Assembly (NCBI RefSeq): GCF_023072615.1
Contig: NZ_JAKNRW010000001.1
Span: 372,001 to 436,000 of the forward strand
Direction of reading: 5' to 3'
DNA: 64,000 nucleotides
DNA from: Pseudomonas violetae
GTDB taxonomy: Bacteria; Pseudomonadota; Gammaproteobacteria; Pseudomonadales; Pseudomonadaceae
Shown: positions 8,924-18,058 of the stretch, piece by piece
Layout of the letters: each line of letters begins with the position of its first letter
Position numbering within the stretch: the first letter of the stretch is position 1
The notes under the pieces: model-generated
Seen by the model: the letters and a program-made list of their open reading frames with translations, nothing else
The model's database searches: none
What the model was told of the DNA's origin: nothing
Translations under genes and position numbers: made by a program

Positions 8924-10162
8924 ATGAGCAGTTGGAATAATTTGAAAGATGCAGGCCGGATGCTCCCGGCCTGGTTCTTCCCGTTTGTCCTTTCGGGAGC
9001 TACCGTCGGCCTTTACGTAGCTGCGCGCTACGTCACGGTTGATAAGCCAGCAGAACTCGTAGGCTTCGCAACGCTCTCAGCCATTGTCCTGTCCCTCCTG
9101 ATTGGCTTTGGCTTCATGGTCAGTTCTATCGCGAAGGCAAAGTCCGGCAACGTTGTCGCCGCCGTAGGCGAAGGCTTCCAGCGCGGCCTCACCTTCGTTT
9201 GGGTCACCGCTTCTGTCTGCCTGGGGGCTTACCTTTGCGCCGGTCCGGCATATCGCTTGGTCACAGAGAATACGTTCTACACGGCCACATCCGTCGGCGT
9301 GGCCATATTGTTGGCTGTTGGTTATATGGCATCCGGCCTTCGACCTAAAACCACACCGTCGAAGGACGTCTTAGGCGGCGTGGCCAGTACCTCGCTCGCG
9401 CTACCTGCTGCATTCACCCCAACTGCAGAGCAACGGCCGGCTTTTCAGGTGACCATGGCTGATCAGAATCGGCTGATGGTCCACCAGGCCGCTCGAATCA
9501 TTGCCTACAAGGGCAGCAACTGCCTCATTGCTGAGTCGTTCAATGCCCAACTGAACCTCAATGCGCGAACGGCCAAGATCTTTACAGACCTGAACCTCCT
9601 GTCCACCGCCGACATGATTTTCTGGCGTATGCACATGCTCATGATCGGCAGCGCTGCTGAGCAGCTGCTTATGAAAACCGCTTCTGACGCCGCAATGGAC
9701 GATCTTCAAAACTTCGACGATTTGGCTCTTCGGTACTTACAACTCACCAACAAGGGTAATTTCTTCAAGCCGGCGTCCAACGACGAAGCGCTGATGAAGG
9801 CCAACCGCCTGATGCTGATCCGCAGCAACGTAAGCCAGCGGTGTTCTGCCGCAGTCGCCCAGAACGAGAAGCTACTTCTCGAGTTGGTAAAGTTGATGCG
9901 CGTGCGCCCTACCCTGTTGTACCACGACCTGAAACACATCCTCGATCGTGTAGACATGCCAGCAGACTTCCCGGCAGCGGAGTTCGATTCCGCCGAAGCG
10001 ATGGAACGGGTCTTAATGCAGCTGACCTTCGATGAACCAGAAGACATCCCAGGTGTTGCAGATGAAAGCGATATTGCCGACGGCGAATTCACAGAACCAC
10101 CACGCAACAACGTACACCCTCTCAAATCGGAATCGAGCCAAGCTCACCAATTTCGCGCCTGA
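8924..10162 (+). CDS. Membrane protein with four N-terminal transmembrane segments and a cytosolic domain
   Basis: The 412-residue product starts at 8924, 12 bases after the preceding stop, with GGAG upstream. Four hydrophobic segments occupy roughly residues 14-34, 45-68, 88-108 and 121-138. The remaining 270 residues are soluble, helical and rich in Leu and Met (HMLMIGSAAEQLL, LLLELVKLMRVRP) with an acidic end. The topology resembles an anchored cytosolic scaffold. No conjugation or secretion family is recognised. It closes the primase operon and is followed directly by a strong terminator. Confidence 0.65.
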   Translation: MSSWNNLKDAGRMLPAWFFPFVLSGATVGLYVAARYVTVDKPAELVGFATLSAIVLSLLIGFGFMVSSIAKAKSGNVVAAVGEGFQRGLTFVWVTASVCLGAYLCAGPAYRLVTENTFYTATSVGVAILLAVGYMASGLRPKTTPSKDVLGGVASTSLALPAAFTPTAEQRPAFQVTMADQNRLMVHQAARIIAYKGSNCLIAESFNAQLNLNARTAKIFTDLNLLSTADMIFWRMHMLMIGSAAEQLLMKTASDAAMDDLQNFDDLALRYLQLTNKGNFFKPASNDEALMKANRLMLIRSNVSQRCSAAVAQNEKLLLELVKLMRVRPTLLYHDLKHILDRVDMPADFPAAEFDSAEAMERVLMQLTFDEPEDIPGVADESDIADGEFTEPPRNNVHPLKSESSQAHQFRA

Positions 10163-10174
10163 CCTGCGGAAATG

Positions 10175-10204
10175 AAAAAGCCCCGATAAACCGGGGCTTT
10201 TTTA
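10175..10204 (+). terminator. Rho-independent terminator of the primase operon
   Basis: AAAAAGCCCCG pairs with CGGGGCTTTTTT around a 6-base loop, 12 bases after the stop of the membrane protein gene. The stem is symmetric, with A-run and T-run on either side, so it can also serve the converging minus-strand cyclase gene. Confidence 0.9.
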
Positions 10205-10226
10205 CGTCCATTTTTCGGGTCTGGAA

Positions 10227-11783
10227 TTAGGTCTCCACTTCCACGCGGTTCCTGCCCCCATGTTTAGCCCGGTAGAGGGCCTCGTCAGCCGCTTTAAGCG
10301 CTGCAGGCACCCCACCTTCCAGAGGCGCAACGCCGGCACTGAACGTGCTGCCGAACCATTTCCCGCGCTCCCCGCTCCCTTCTAGTCCCGACTCGAATTG
10401 CAGGGAGCTAAAGAGGTCGCGTATACGGTCAATGACAAGTTTGGCGTCCGCGATCTTCGCCCCGACCATTACCACCGCAAATTCCTCCCCGCCCATACGC
10501 CCTATGAAATCAGTGGACCGCAGGTTGTCGGAGAGAATCTCGGCTAACCCAACAAGCACCTTATCCCCTACCGGGTGGCCGAAGGTGTCATTGACCGACT
10601 TGAAGTGGTCGATGTCGATCATGACGATCGCATTCGCTGCATCCTTCTCGGAAGCGCTAACACGAGCCGCGGAGGCGAGTAGCTGGCCATGATTCAGGAG
10701 CCCTGTCAGGGTATCTCGGCGCATGCGCGAATCGAACGCTTTCGAACGTGAAATCAGTGCCTTCAATGCCTTGATGAAGGCCCCACGGTGCAACGGCTTC
10801 TGCACAAACGCGTCCGCCCCTTTGGAAAGCGCCATCAGTTGAGTCTCTGCGTTGCGCTCACTGCTGAGAAACACAATAGGCATCGTCGAATCGCTGTCCT
10901 GGCGAATCACGCTCGCGACCTGGTCGCCGTTGGCTTCCGGCATGTGGAAATCAGTCACCACGACGTCAGGGTGAAAACTCTCGATCGCATCCAGGACCTG
11001 CGCCGGGGAAAGGATATGCATCACCTCGATGCCCTCCTCGAGCATGTACTTGCGGGCCTTGTAGGCATCCGTCTTCGAGTCGTCGAGGAGCAAAACCCTA
11101 TAGCCGTTGATCTGCGAATCCCGCGCTCGGCTTCGAATCAACGTCCGCAGGGATCTCACGTCTGCGTCGACGCCAAGCAACCGAACGGCCCCAAAGGAGG
11201 CAGCCACCAGGCGCTGCTGAAACGATAGGGGTTCATCAACAGCAACCACTACCAGGAGATCGGAGTCGTGATGGCTGGCCAATTCCTGCAACGCCTTGCA
11301 TGCCGCGGGATTCTCGACGACCTGTCCGCCGACGAGGACCAGACCTAATACTGGCATTCGCTCCCCCAGCGCGGATACCAAGTCCAGGTTTGAGTGCAGG
11401 TCCAATGTGAGCATCTGCAAACCCATTGAAACCAACCCTTCGGAAAAGAGGGACGCACGATCTCCGAACCCGGGGATGTAAATGGCCGAAGGCCCCTGAG
11501 CACCGGCCCGAGCATCGCTTGCCCGCCGGCTTGCCACCTGTAGCGTATCCATCTGCTGGTTAATACCTTCTAGTAACCGCGGTGTCAGTGATTGGTTGCT
11601 GCTGACCAAAGCCGTAAGCGTATCCAGTTCGTCAACGAATTCCGCTTCAGGGATCTGGTGCCTATTTCTGCGGGCTTTGAAGACGACTGCTTTGAATGCC
11701 TCAAGCGAGTAGTCACTTGGCCGGGGCAGTACCTGGGATCGCCAGGCCGACTGCAGGACAAGGTTGATGGTTACATGATTCAT
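10227..11783 (-). CDS. Response regulator diguanylate cyclase (REC-GGDEF, PleD-like)
   Basis: From the ATG at 11783, preceded by GGAGG, the product has 518 residues. The first 200 are a degenerate receiver-like or orphan region. A receiver domain follows (LLLDDSKTDAYKAR, phospho-acceptor Asp in VVVTDFHMPEANGD, conserved Lys in VQKPLHRG). A C-terminal GGDEF domain begins with DTLTGLLNHG and contains the active-site motif GGEEF. RSTD five residues before GGEEF matches the RxxD inhibitory c-di-GMP site. The domain order predicts a phosphorylation-controlled enzyme that makes c-di-GMP from two GTP, favouring biofilm over motility. A TTG at 11876 would add 31 residues and seems less likely. Confidence 0.85.
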   Translation of the reverse strand: MNHVTINLVLQSAWRSQVLPRPSDYSLEAFKAVVFKARRNRHQIPEAEFVDELDTLTALVSSNQSLTPRLLEGINQQMDTLQVASRRASDARAGAQGPSAIYIPGFGDRASLFSEGLVSMGLQMLTLDLHSNLDLVSALGERMPVLGLVLVGGQVVENPAACKALQELASHHDSDLLVVVAVDEPLSFQQRLVAASFGAVRLLGVDADVRSLRTLIRSRARDSQINGYRVLLLDDSKTDAYKARKYMLEEGIEVMHILSPAQVLDAIESFHPDVVVTDFHMPEANGDQVASVIRQDSDSTMPIVFLSSERNAETQLMALSKGADAFVQKPLHRGAFIKALKALISRSKAFDSRMRRDTLTGLLNHGQLLASAARVSASEKDAANAIVMIDIDHFKSVNDTFGHPVGDKVLVGLAEILSDNLRSTDFIGRMGGEEFAVVMVGAKIADAKLVIDRIRDLFSSLQFESGLEGSGERGKWFGSTFSAGVAPLEGGVPAALKAADEALYRAKHGGRNRVEVET

Positions 11784-12003
11784 TTGCACGAGGCCTCCAC
11801 TGGTAATAGTGGTCCTCGACTGCCCTATTTTCGAAGGTTTCGAAAAAATAAAAGATTCCGCATTTTCCTCCGGCAAGCCAACCGGACATATTGTCTCGGT
11901 GGAATGTCCGCCTGCCTAAGAGCGGACGATTCAGGCTGATTGCGATTGGCTGGTGGCACGCGGCTGGCTGCACGAGCATGGGGCAATAACTGGAGGAGGC
12001 ACC

Positions 12004-13146
12004 ATGGATATCATCAACACTGGCGCGCTGACGAACCACGTTGCGATGCGGTATGCGCGCAGGATCTGCACGGATTTGGAGAAAGGGATTAGCTTGGACC
12101 AGGCTTTGACCGCGCGTTGCGTCCCCTGCGAGGTCCAGGCTGACTTGGCGGCGATCACATCGGCCATTGCCGGAGGATGGTTCGCCGTGCCAAGGGGCCC
12201 AAAGCTCACGTACAGCAAAACCCAACATGGTGCACTGACTCGACTCACTGAGCGCGCCCCGTGGTTACATGACCTGCTTGCCGATGCCACCGCGTTCGAG
12301 GCCATGCGCGCCGCTCTGAAGCCAAACAATGGGCCAGCCTTCGGCGTTGAGCGGCTGCCAAACCTGGAGGCTGACGCCCTGGCAGCGCGCACAAGGCTCA
12401 CCAGACTGCCGCTTGACCATAGCGCCGGCGAGCTCACACTCGAGTTTTGGGTTCAGATCCTTCACGACACCCAAGCACAAGCGGCCTACATTCGGAACCG
12501 CATAGAGTGCCTGTCCCCGCCGTGGATGTGGGACGCCAATTACCCACTAAGACTGCAAGTCGCCCAGCTAAAGGCTCACGACTGTCTCGATCTGCTGCAC
12601 GCTTTCATCTCGACTACCCGGAACCGCTGCCTTGACCGATTCGAAAGAAAGCTGCTCGACGAGGTTCGGTACCGGAGTCTGTCCGTTATCGATTACGAAA
12701 AACGGTGGGGCGCCGAAATTCAGCGCAGGGAGGAAGAAGCCAAAGCACAATGGACCGAAAATTATCGGTTGATCCGGCGGCTGGCGGCAATGCTCGACGG
12801 TGTCACCAGCTACCATCAAGCATCGCTAACTCGACGGTTGAGGCTGGAGTCAAATGGTGCCTTCCGTCTCCAGCGTTCGGGGACGAACCGAAATGAATTG
12901 ATTGTCGAGGTTCGGCATCAATTCTGCTTAGGGCAATCAGTGAAGCTCGAATCACCTTTCATGCTGGTGAACTACTGCTTGGCGCTTGCAGACGAGATCG
13001 AAACCACGGCGGCAACGTTCCTTGCCTATCTGGATGCCTGTGATCGCGCTTACCGGCGGATCAAAGACTTGGCCGAGCCAGATCAGACGGTGAGCACCCA
13101 CCCTCAGAGGCGACGAGCGGACGACTTCGACACCGCCGCAGCCTGA
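12004..13146 (+). CDS. Hypothetical protein, 380 aa
   Basis: GGAGGAGG stands just before the ATG at 12004. The 380-residue protein is mostly helical and rich in Arg, Leu and Ala, with a central coiled-coil-like stretch (residues about 235-270, DEVRYRSLSVIDYEKRWG, then EIQRREEEAKAQW). No family or catalytic motif is recognised. It diverges from the cyclase gene across 220 bases and ends at its own terminator, so it is a single-gene unit. Confidence 0.65.
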   Translation: MDIINTGALTNHVAMRYARRICTDLEKGISLDQALTARCVPCEVQADLAAITSAIAGGWFAVPRGPKLTYSKTQHGALTRLTERAPWLHDLLADATAFEAMRAALKPNNGPAFGVERLPNLEADALAARTRLTRLPLDHSAGELTLEFWVQILHDTQAQAAYIRNRIECLSPPWMWDANYPLRLQVAQLKAHDCLDLLHAFISTTRNRCLDRFERKLLDEVRYRSLSVIDYEKRWGAEIQRREEEAKAQWTENYRLIRRLAAMLDGVTSYHQASLTRRLRLESNGAFRLQRSGTNRNELIVEVRHQFCLGQSVKLESPFMLVNYCLALADEIETTAATFLAYLDACDRAYRRIKDLAEPDQTVSTHPQRRRADDFDTAAA

Positions 13147-13162
13147 TCCAAACTGCTAACCC

Positions 13163-13185
13163 AAACCGCCGTCTTGGCGGTTTTT
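13163..13185 (+). terminator. Rho-independent terminator
   Basis: AAACCGCC and GGCGGTTTTT flank a 5-base loop 16 bases after the stop at 13146. Confidence 0.88.
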
Positions 13186-13406
13186 GCGTTTTGCGCGACC
13201 GGGGGCGCACTCACTCCCTCAGGTCGGGACCAGCACCAGCCGAAGGAATTATCTGCTTTCCATCCCGGCAGCCATTTGATGAGGTTGGGCCGCGTCTCGG
13301 CTCACCCTCGCGTCCGATCTGAGGGGCTAGTACCAGTTTGAGCCGCTGGCGCCAGCACACTCGATGCCTTGCTCTGGACTCGAGTGCAATAAAATATGGG
13401 CAGACG

Positions 13407-13448
13407 GGTTCTGGCGCGGGCGGCTCGCACTCAACATTGCGGCATCAA
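13407..13448 (+). promoter_or_regulatory. Two-box backbone element before the gene at 13474
   Basis: Box A GGTTCTGGCGCG is at 13407-13418 and box B CGGCATCAA at 13440-13448, with 21 bases between. The start codon lies 67 bases from the first base of box A. Confidence 0.7.
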
Positions 13449-13473
13449 CTGACCAGCTTTGAAGGACGCCACC

Positions 13474-14007
13474 ATGACAACCGCCGCCCTTACGCAACCT
13501 TTCCACTTCACCAGCTTCTCTGTTCAGCGCTGCATCCGCATCAAATACGAAACCGACGTGGTTTATCGCCCCATTCACGCCCAGCAGAACGAAGCAATCC
13601 TGCAAATGTTGACCGGTCAGACCAGCCTGCGCACGCCGGCGGTCAACCTGGAGCTGATCACCGTAGAGATCGACGGGGACGAGCAGGTGCTCATTGATCA
13701 GGAAGATGGCGAGTTCTTCAATATCGCCCACGGATCCTGCGAACACGGTATCTACCTGAGCAGTGGGACGTTTGAAGGCGTGTATTGGCGCGTGTTGGGC
13801 TTTGTCGACGGTAGCGATAGCCTTCGGGACGCGATGCAGTTAGTGGTCGGCGACTTCGAGGCAAGCATTCGCTCGACGTGCATGGGCCTGCAGGCGCTGG
13901 TCCGTTTGCCTACTGCTATTCGTGCCTACAACGACAAGATCAACAGGGAGGAAACAGCACCTGACGGCGCGGACTACAACGCCTTACTGGAGCTGTCTGG
14001 CATCTAA
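13474..14007 (+). CDS. Member of the RCIRI paralogue family (N-terminal module only)
   Basis: From the ATG at 13474 (AAGGA upstream) the product has 177 residues. It shares its opening pattern F-x-x-F-x-V-Q-R-C-I-R-I and the later G-x-x-W-R-V-L-G-F with the proteins at 20126, 27507 and 36881. It lacks their C-terminal module. The function is unknown. The fold looks like a compact alpha/beta domain with no metal-binding or catalytic signature. It is a single-gene unit with the two-box element upstream and a terminator downstream. Confidence 0.72.
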   Translation: MTTAALTQPFHFTSFSVQRCIRIKYETDVVYRPIHAQQNEAILQMLTGQTSLRTPAVNLELITVEIDGDEQVLIDQEDGEFFNIAHGSCEHGIYLSSGTFEGVYWRVLGFVDGSDSLRDAMQLVVGDFEASIRSTCMGLQALVRLPTAIRAYNDKINREETAPDGADYNALLELSGI

Positions 14008-14060
14008 CCAGCCAATTACCCTTTGCTTACCCCGCCCGGGCTAACCCAGGCATCCATACC

Positions 14061-14088
14061 AAGGCCCGGCATACGCTGGGCCTTTTTC
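14061..14088 (+). terminator. Rho-independent terminator
   Basis: AAGGCCC and GGGCCTTTTT enclose a 10-base loop about 54 bases after the stop at 14007. Confidence 0.8.
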
Positions 14089-14223
14089 TTACCGTGGCTT
14101 ACGAGCACGGGAGCGGCCGGACCGCGCCGCGAGATTCATTCCCAAGACTGGGTTTTGTAGAGGTGCCGTCCTGCGTCCACTTGGGGGAACGAAACAATAA
14201 AGCCGCTCGACGTCTAAAACTGG

Positions 14224-14265
14224 GGTTCTGGCGCGCGCCGGAGTAACGGAAGCTGAGCGCATCAA
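14224..14265 (+). promoter_or_regulatory. Two-box backbone element before the gene at 14288
   Basis: Box A GGTTCTGGCGCG at 14224-14235; box B GCGCATCAA at 14257-14265; spacer 21 bases; 64 bases from box A to the ATG. Confidence 0.7.
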
Positions 14266-14287
14266 TTACAGAGCCCGAGGCCTCCCC

Positions 14288-14830
14288 ATGCAAACCGATA
14301 ACTCCTCCACCCAAGCCACCATCCACCATGTTGCTCCACATGAATTGACCAAGGCTGAGTTCCTCAGGGAAGCATCGGCGGTACGCCTCGTTAACCACGG
14401 TCGCAAGTGGCAGGTGAACTTTGGCAACCATTCGGCATTCTCCCAGGCTGATACGGCCGAGGCTGCGCTTGCAGATGTTCATCAGAGCGCCGTCAATAAC
14501 GCCCTGTACCTCAATCAGGCTGATGCCCCTGCCGTCCCCTACAAACCATCCATCCCCACCCAGAATGTTCTGGCCGACTACCCAAGCCTGGTTGCATTTT
14601 TTGGGGATGTTGTCGCAACGCACAGGGTTGAAAAGCTATCGGTGAGCAAGGCTGAGTACGACGCCGTTATTGCAGGCTTGCGAATGCTCGCAGCCGGCGT
14701 GGAGACAGGAGCCGTAAGTGTGGATGATGGCGACATTGGGGAAATCCTTACTAACGGCGGAGCTCATAGCGGCCTCTCAGCAGAAGAAATCCACGACCTG
14801 TGTGACCGTCTGCTGACACCGACGGAATAA
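14288..14830 (+). CDS. Hypothetical protein, 180 aa
   Basis: GAGG precedes the ATG at 14288. The N-terminal 65 residues form a small alpha/beta unit (AVRLVNHGRKWQVNFGNHSAF). The C-terminal half is acidic and helical (SKAEYDAVIAGLRMLAAGVETG, then SAEEIHDLCDRLL). No family is recognised. Gene and upstream element form a self-contained cassette like its neighbours. Confidence 0.65.
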   Translation: MQTDNSSTQATIHHVAPHELTKAEFLREASAVRLVNHGRKWQVNFGNHSAFSQADTAEAALADVHQSAVNNALYLNQADAPAVPYKPSIPTQNVLADYPSLVAFFGDVVATHRVEKLSVSKAEYDAVIAGLRMLAAGVETGAVSVDDGDIGEILTNGGAHSGLSAEEIHDLCDRLLTPTE

Positions 14831-14943
14831 CCGATGTGCACTGAGGAAATGCCACCCTCCCTCCTAGGCCCGACACCCGCTAGGGCTGTTATCTCGTGTC
14901 ATTCCGATGCGGCAGGACGCCAGCTTTCTCCTGTGTACGTCAA

Positions 14944-15008
14944 TGGGCTGTCATGTAATCGGGCGGTGTCCATAGGCTCTATGTAATCGGTGGCGCGGAC
15001 ATGGGCTG
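14944..15008. repeat. Short direct repeat, 28-base period
   Basis: ATGTAATCGG occurs at 14953-14962 and again at 14981-14990. Related ATGGGCTG/ATAGGCTC strings recur at the same phase (14944, 14972, 15001). About 2.3 units lie just upstream of the two-box element of the 708-aa gene, so they may be extra regulatory sites. Confidence 0.55.
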
Positions 15009-15048
15009 GTCACAGTCACTCAAGTCCCGCGGCCAGGCGTTGTGTCGG

Positions 15049-15090
15049 GGTTCTGGCACGGGCGAAGCGGACTGATTATTCACTCATCAC
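15049..15090 (+). promoter_or_regulatory. Two-box backbone element before the 708-aa gene
   Basis: Box A GGTTCTGGCACG at 15049-15060; box B ACTCATCAC at 15082-15090; spacer 21 bases. The start codon is 94 bases from box A, longer than usual. Confidence 0.7.
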
Positions 15091-15142
15091 GATCCGTCTC
15101 TACACGGGTTATCCGCAATAAACCGCCCGGGGCGCAATAGCA

Positions 15143-17269
15143 ATGAGTATCGAGAATAAGGATCAGCGTCCAGGTAGTCAGGCGGTGACTTTGTGGGAAG
15201 CGCTCACAGGCGCGTCGTTGGACTCGCCCTCCTACCCATATCGGCCCGACCAGACCTTCAGCCTCTACGACGCCAACAAGAGAATCAAAGAGGCCCTCAA
15301 GACCGGGGATGAAGCCATCGTTAGCCTTATCGTGCGTTCGATGGTGCCTCGTTTCACGGAAGCCCTGAGCTTTCCTCTCGCTGAGTACCACAAAGGCTCT
15401 GAGCGCATCTCAAGGCTTTTGGTGACGCTAGGACATCTTGATGCGTTGTTCGATGATTCTGCAGTGAGTCATCTGCACGACGAGTTCTTCGCCTATGCAG
15501 AAGCCTCGTTGGCGTTCTACCGCGAACAGACCCGGGCGCAGCTGTCCCAGGGCACGCGGGCGTTCGTGGTGGCGGAGAGTGGGAATGTTGGCCTAGACGC
15601 GCTCCATGGCGTTGATCGACTGACCCGGCTCATGATTTGCGACGGCACCCCGGTACCGGCTTCGGAAGCAAAGCTGGGGCGCGACATCTACGTGATTGAG
15701 CGTATTGAAGAACTGCTGGTGCACGCCAAGCTGATCCCCACAGGCTTTTCGCTGTGTGTCATTCGCGGACAGAGCATCGCCAGCAGCTACTTCGTGATGG
15801 TGGTGCGGACCGGTTCGAGGATTATTGCCCTGACGGACAAAGGGACTTTTGAACACCCCCTCCAAGAGCAAAGAATGCAATCTCGAAACGACCGCTTTAA
15901 TTCGTGGCGGATCGAAGGGAGTCATTTCCCCTATTCGCTTTTGAATATCCAGTGGCTGGACCGCGAGCGAACGGCACGGGAGCGTGTTCCCCGGACTGCG
16001 GTAGCGCCTGTCGGTACCGGCCTTCCTGTGCTGGCGACCATCGGTGAACTCGGAGACCGGGAGTTGCTCTGGTTGCAGCTGTTCATCGACCAGTGCAAAC
16101 ACCGCTACTTCGACCAGCAGCTGACGGAACCGCCGCTAGCCACAGGTTCAATGCTGCATATCGCGCACAAGCTTGCGGGTGACGGCGACCAGTACCCCAT
16201 TGTGGCAGGCCGGCAAGTGGAGATGATGCCCCGCTCGAGCAAGCATCTGACTGCAGAGTTCTTTCACCTGGGTCATCCTGACTGGGCCAGCATGAGGAAT
16301 CCTAATCTCTGGATGGAAGCCCGCTATGCAGATCAGGTCCCAGATGAGTGCCTGTATATCCCGGCGGCGGTGATGGATGCTGGCCAGATCCTGATTACGT
16401 GCGACGCGCGCGGTGCACTCATGTTGACCCACGGTGAAACGACTAAGGGACTGTTCGTGCCGGACTTGAAGTCGATTCCGGTGAATAACCTGGCCACCCC
16501 GGATCGCATCGTTGCCGACGCTCACTATATCGCTCGCCATAACCAGGTTGAGATCATTAGGGGGCTTGCCGCCGCCGACTACACGCGGCGCGAAATAGAG
16601 ATGCAGTCGTGGTTCTACAAAGCGGTGAAGAAAAACCTGCCAAAGATTCTCGAGGACCTGTTGTCCTTGAACCACACAAAGTTCCATCTGCCGCGTAGAG
16701 AGGATGGCAATCCTGTATTTGGTGGTACCAGGACAAACACCCGATCGGTGGGGATCTACTACGAGCCCTACAGTAAGCAGCACACTCCTGACCCGAGGGA
16801 CAAGCTGCGCCTGGAGCACCTGCTGGCGCTGGCCAACAAACGGGACTACCAATGGGATTGCTACCTGCAGCCCGGCGAGCATGTGCAGGCCAATACGTTC
16901 GTCACTGTTAGCACAGAAACCATCCACGACATCATGGTGCTCACCGGACTACCGCTTAGCGACATTCCACCCGAGCTTCACTCCCGAGGATTGAACATCT
17001 ACACCGGCAATCACACCCTGAGCCGTCTGGACCCCCTTAGCCGCATCAGCAACCCGTGGGACGGGCTCGCGCTACGCTTCCGTCTGCCGTTGAACTACCA
17101 GGCGTTCAAGGCATATCGCCGGGAGCGAGGGATGGACACGCCGAATGCCACTGCCTTGGAAGAGTGGGCGAAGGAATCAGCAAAGGTGGCGTGGCAGGCC
17201 CAGGCAGCGAAGGTGGAGAAGGTGGAGAAGGTGGAGAAGGTGGAGAAGGATGGTCAGGAGTGGCCATAA
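15143..17269 (+). CDS. Large hypothetical protein, 708 aa, with KVE repeat tail
   Basis: The largest orphan of the backbone. Residues 1-300 are helical and include FVVAESGNVGLDALHGVDRL; the middle is strand-rich (FSLCVIRGQSIASSYFVMVVRTG). The last 30 residues include a charged low-complexity tail encoded by a 9-base repeat. No ATPase, nuclease or membrane signature is visible. The gene follows the two-box element and shares codon style with its neighbours. The ribosome site before 15143 is weak, and no better start exists nearby. It could be a structural or virion-like protein, but nothing in the sequence decides this. Confidence 0.68.
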   Translation: MSIENKDQRPGSQAVTLWEALTGASLDSPSYPYRPDQTFSLYDANKRIKEALKTGDEAIVSLIVRSMVPRFTEALSFPLAEYHKGSERISRLLVTLGHLDALFDDSAVSHLHDEFFAYAEASLAFYREQTRAQLSQGTRAFVVAESGNVGLDALHGVDRLTRLMICDGTPVPASEAKLGRDIYVIERIEELLVHAKLIPTGFSLCVIRGQSIASSYFVMVVRTGSRIIALTDKGTFEHPLQEQRMQSRNDRFNSWRIEGSHFPYSLLNIQWLDRERTARERVPRTAVAPVGTGLPVLATIGELGDRELLWLQLFIDQCKHRYFDQQLTEPPLATGSMLHIAHKLAGDGDQYPIVAGRQVEMMPRSSKHLTAEFFHLGHPDWASMRNPNLWMEARYADQVPDECLYIPAAVMDAGQILITCDARGALMLTHGETTKGLFVPDLKSIPVNNLATPDRIVADAHYIARHNQVEIIRGLAAADYTRREIEMQSWFYKAVKKNLPKILEDLLSLNHTKFHLPRREDGNPVFGGTRTNTRSVGIYYEPYSKQHTPDPRDKLRLEHLLALANKRDYQWDCYLQPGEHVQANTFVTVSTETIHDIMVLTGLPLSDIPPELHSRGLNIYTGNHTLSRLDPLSRISNPWDGLALRFRLPLNYQAFKAYRRERGMDTPNATALEEWAKESAKVAWQAQAAKVEKVEKVEKVEKDGQEWP
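17210..17249 (+). repeat. In-frame 9-base tandem repeat
   Basis: Four perfect copies of AAGGTGGAG plus a partial copy encode repeated Lys-Val-Glu at the C-terminus of the 708-aa protein. Such a repeat can gain or lose units by slippage without shifting the frame. Confidence 0.9.
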
Positions 17270-17400
17270 GCGCTCATCGATCCTACATCTCCACCAGACC
17301 ATTCGCACTCTAGGCAGCGGGCGGCACACTCCCAGGGTGGCAGAGTCAAACCCGACGTGGGCAAATGAATGGCTTCGCTCCCACAGGCATCGCGGGCGGT

Positions 17401-17442
17401 GGTTCCGGCACGACATTCAGCGAGTGATGATGGCTGCAACAC
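17401..17442 (+). promoter_or_regulatory. Two-box backbone element before the gene at 17468
   Basis: Box A GGTTCCGGCACG at 17401-17412; box B is degenerate (CTGCAACAC, 17434-17442). The spacer holds TGATGAT at the minus-10-like position. The ATG is 67 bases from box A. Confidence 0.62.
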
Positions 17443-17467
17443 ATAACAACCGCCCGGAGCCTCCATC

Positions 17468-18058
17468 ATGAATCCAGCCTTCCAAGAAGCGCTCGCCGCC
17501 CGCCTACAGTGGACCAGTGTCATCGTCCTGGATGGCATGGAGCGTTCTGAACCGGCATTGGAATTGGCACTGCAAGCCGCCTACGACGCCGTGCACGAAC
17601 TTGCCTCCAATGACGTGTTGAAGCACCGGCACTATGGCCCGAGAGCGCCCCTGTTGCTGCTGGACGTACCGGAGTTGGCGGAGCAGTACAACTTGGCCTA
17701 TGAGCTCTATGCGGAGCTGTACCACAGGAACTATCACGCCGGCGAGCTCGGCGGGAGCGGTCCGGACTGGCTTGAACCGGCAGAGCCAATTGCGCTGCCG
17801 TACAGCGAGTGGTCGGTAGAGGTAACAGGGCGTCTTGCCTTGCTCTGTAGTGAATCAGGTCTACGGTCCGAAGACGCGATACAGGGCCAAGCTCTGACCC
17901 TTCTCAGATCTTGGACTGAGGGCGAGACCCCTGGCCACGCAGCAGACTTGGTTCATGCAGCCTACATCTCAGAGCCTGTTGAGCATCACCCCCGCCTGGC
18001 ACACCAGGACACATCACAAATTACCCACATCGAATTTCAGTGCCGAGATCTCCTATGA
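17468..18058 (+). CDS. Hypothetical protein, 196 aa
   Basis: GGAG lies upstream of the ATG at 17468. The product is acidic and largely helical (ALELALQAAYDAVHELASNDVL, then LAEQYNLAYELYAELYHRNYH) and has no recognised family. Its stop codon overlaps the ATG of the DUF2591 gene (ATGA), so the two are co-translated. Confidence 0.62.
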   Translation: MNPAFQEALAARLQWTSVIVLDGMERSEPALELALQAAYDAVHELASNDVLKHRHYGPRAPLLLLDVPELAEQYNLAYELYAELYHRNYHAGELGGSGPDWLEPAEPIALPYSEWSVEVTGRLALLCSESGLRSEDAIQGQALTLLRSWTEGETPGHAADLVHAAYISEPVEHHPRLAHQDTSQITHIEFQCRDLL

